Of a stretch of DNA of 64,000 nt, positions 62,517 through 64,000 are shown piece after piece. Location: the NCBI GenBank assembly GCA_044868005.1, contig JBIOVX010000277.1:62001-126000 (forward strand). Direction: 5' to 3'. Under the pieces are notes generated by a model, which was given only the letters and a program-made list of their open reading frames with translations, did no database searches and was not told the DNA's origin. The position numbers and the translations under genes were made by a program. Positions within the stretch are counted from its first letter, which is position 1, and every line of letters begins with the position of its first letter. Origin of the DNA: DATARR01 sp044868005. Its GTDB lineage: Bacteria > Acidobacteriota > Thermoanaerobaculia > Multivoradales > UBA5704.

Positions 62517-64000
62517 CTACGCACCACCCTGCTCGCCCAGTCCCATCCGCCGCCGCAAGGCGTCTCGCACGGCCTGGAAGTCGTCGTCGAGATGGAACTC
62601 CAGCTTTCGGGGCATGAGGATATCTTGGAGAAAGACCAGGATACCGTCCACATGATGGGCGAACTCTTGGACCAGACGAAACTCCTCCCAGGACTCGCTA
62701 CTGGGACTGAGGTCAGGGTCATGAATCAGAGCCTTCAGGCTCTTGGCGCGATCCGCCCAGTACTTCAAGTAGGGCACCCTCTCCAGGAAATCTCCGATCT
62801 TCACCTCCGGTAGGACAATAGGGACCAATCGCTCAGCCATATTGTCGGCTTCGGTCTGACTCTTCTGCCAGAGTTTGTAAATCTCATACATACAGTAGGA
62901 GGAGCGCAGGTACTTGTCGCTGATCACGGCCACGACGAGATCGGCGCTGGTTAGGCGGCGGATGAAGGCAGAGATCCGCTCTCCTGGCCGAATCCGATCG
63001 CGGTCGCGGACAGGAAGGAAACCGTCCTTTTCGAGAGCCGAATAGAGACCCTCGACGGCCTTCGCACGGATCTTCCCCGCTGGAGCCTCATCGCCCCAGG
63101 CATAGGAGATGAAAACCTCTGGCTTTTTTTCGTCGGCAGTGAGAGGTCGGGGATTGATGTCGATCTTAGGAGTTTCGCCAGCGGCGCGGAGCTCGTCGGG
63201 CTGGCGCTCCCGGTCCTCGAAAAAGGTAGCGAAGGCGGTGGCGGAGACCAACTGTTTCTGGAGATCCAGCACGCAGCCATCGATGGCGTTGGCGAGCGCG
63301 CTCTTGGCCACCGTGGTGCCGTCGAGGGTCAGCAGTTCCTCCGGTTCTTCCCCGATCCGTTGCCAGAGGACTGCACTGCGAATCTCGCGCAGGAGGCCTT
63401 GAGGATCACGACCCTGAGCTTTCAGCTCCAGAGCTCCAACGCCAGGTGTTGCCGCCGTGCTAGTGTCCTGGAACTGGACCAGAAGTTGAGTATTCCGCTG
63501 GCCGTCTTTGAACCAAAGACCATACTTCCAATACTCGGCAAGGTCTCCAGCCTGCCGGCCGATTTCGCTCATCAGGTTTCGGATGATCGCCGGGTGGAAA
63601 AAGCGGTACTCCAGCCGTAGCGTGGGCGTGCCGGGCTCATCCTTCCATGCATGAAGCCGGTCTGCCACAGCTTCGAACTTGGGCAGCAGGTCCGGCGCGA
63701 TGTAGCGTACCTCTCCCTTGGCGGTCCTCCCGCAGGGGAAGCACACTCCGCAGCTTTCCATCAGACCGAGGAAGAGCCTCTGCTCCTCAAGGGAGTAGTC
63801 CTGCCAAACGATCACGGCGAGATCTTCGCGCGTGAACTGTCCCGAGTCTCTCAGCAAGGGCACTGCCCGGCCACGATGGAAAACGGTATAGATGGCGGTG
63901 AGCGCCCAATCCTGATCGAGAACGATGCGATTGGAAAAGAGGTCCGGCCGATGGAACACCACGCCGGTGTGATGGAAGTAGTCGAGGGCATGTTCCCAGG
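62517..64000 (-). CDS. ROCO (COR domain) - TIR protein, C-terminal part
   Basis: An open frame of 494 codons that continues past the right edge; the missing part should hold the Roc GTPase and perhaps leucine-rich repeats. From the edge: a COR domain (LDYFHHTGVVFHRPDL, VLDQDWALTAIYTVF, LLPKFEAVADRL), a further COR-C-like part, then a TIR domain at about 63,120-62,700 (PEVFISYAWGDE, RIRPGERISAFIRRL, DLVVAVISDKYLRSSYCMYE with a candidate catalytic Glu). TIR domains in bacterial immune proteins degrade NAD. Array C lies just beyond its 3' end. The first visible Met-like codon (GTG 63962) is internal. Confidence 0.85.
   Translation of the reverse strand, partial: WEHALDYFHHTGVVFHRPDLFSNRIVLDQDWALTAIYTVFHRGRAVPLLRDSGQFTREDLAVIVWQDYSLEEQRLFLGLMESCGVCFPCGRTAKGEVRYIAPDLLPKFEAVADRLHAWKDEPGTPTLRLEYRFFHPAIIRNLMSEIGRQAGDLAEYWKYGLWFKDGQRNTQLLVQFQDTSTAATPGVGALELKAQGRDPQGLLREIRSAVLWQRIGEEPEELLTLDGTTVAKSALANAIDGCVLDLQKQLVSATAFATFFEDRERQPDELRAAGETPKIDINPRPLTADEKKPEVFISYAWGDEAPAGKIRAKAVEGLYSALEKDGFLPVRDRDRIRPGERISAFIRRLTSADLVVAVISDKYLRSSYCMYEIYKLWQKSQTEADNMAERLVPIVLPEVKIGDFLERVPYLKYWADRAKSLKALIHDPDLSPSSESWEEFRLVQEFAHHVDGILVFLQDILMPRKLEFHLDDDFQAVRDALRRRMGLGEQGGA

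Overview
The window is high-GC bacterial chromosome with densely packed, mostly overlapping genes. The gene content points to Acidobacteriota, probably Thermoanaerobaculia or a relative: a PadR repressor coupled to an acidobacterial-type duplicated orphan permease (ADOP), a secreted Asp-box propeller with a YTLTPCRLFDSR-type C-terminal domain, and a REP-associated transposase relative. This placement is inference from family knowledge.

Region 1 (1-15.5 kb) is housekeeping: a NIF3-type protein, tatD-metG-hslO as an overlapping cluster, larC, a HEPN/MNT toxin-antitoxin pair, radC, a sirtuin, agmatinase, an SDR/thiolase pair, a serine hydrolase with threonine synthase, an amino-acid-type binding protein, the GTPase Der and a ParE-like toxin with a 59-residue antitoxin. 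Region 2 (15.5-38.3 kb) has RNase R, tRNA-Leu(CAG), a polysaccharide deacetylase whose 3' end runs antisense into the tRNA, several exported proteins of unknown function, a translationally coupled trio (class A beta-lactamase fold, M15-like peptidase, possible carboxylate-amine ligase), the PadR/ADOP pair, a MiaE-like protein, two propeller proteins and an RtcB-like ligase.

Region 3 (38.3-46.6 kb) is accessory. It holds a REP-associated transposase relative that lacks its HUH segment, a zinc-finger protein coupled to a DUF4062 STAND-like protein without a P-loop, and a second DUF4062 protein coupled to a protein with only a kinase-like glycine loop. Region 4 (46.6-58.2 kb) is a respiratory complex I operon in the order nuoA-E-F-G-H-J-K-L-M-N followed by rex. 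nuoB, C, D and I are absent here. A good match to the Rex operator lies about 75 bases before nuoA, which suggests NADH-responsive autoregulation of the whole operon.

Region 5 (58.2-64 kb) looks rearranged: an AT-richer membrane protein gene, an orphan antitoxin with a remnant of its toxin, an OmpA-domain fragment and an M56/BlaR1 fragment head to head, and finally a ROCO-TIR protein that runs off the right edge.

The most unusual signal is a set of three intergenic arrays (about 25.81-26.22, 38.34-38.57 and 61.99-62.28 kb). They have unrelated sequences but the same repeat period of about 21 bases, which is two helical turns. In each, short conserved cores alternate with variable positions. 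One directly precedes the transposase relative and one lies next to the ROCO-TIR gene. I do not recognise them as a described element class.
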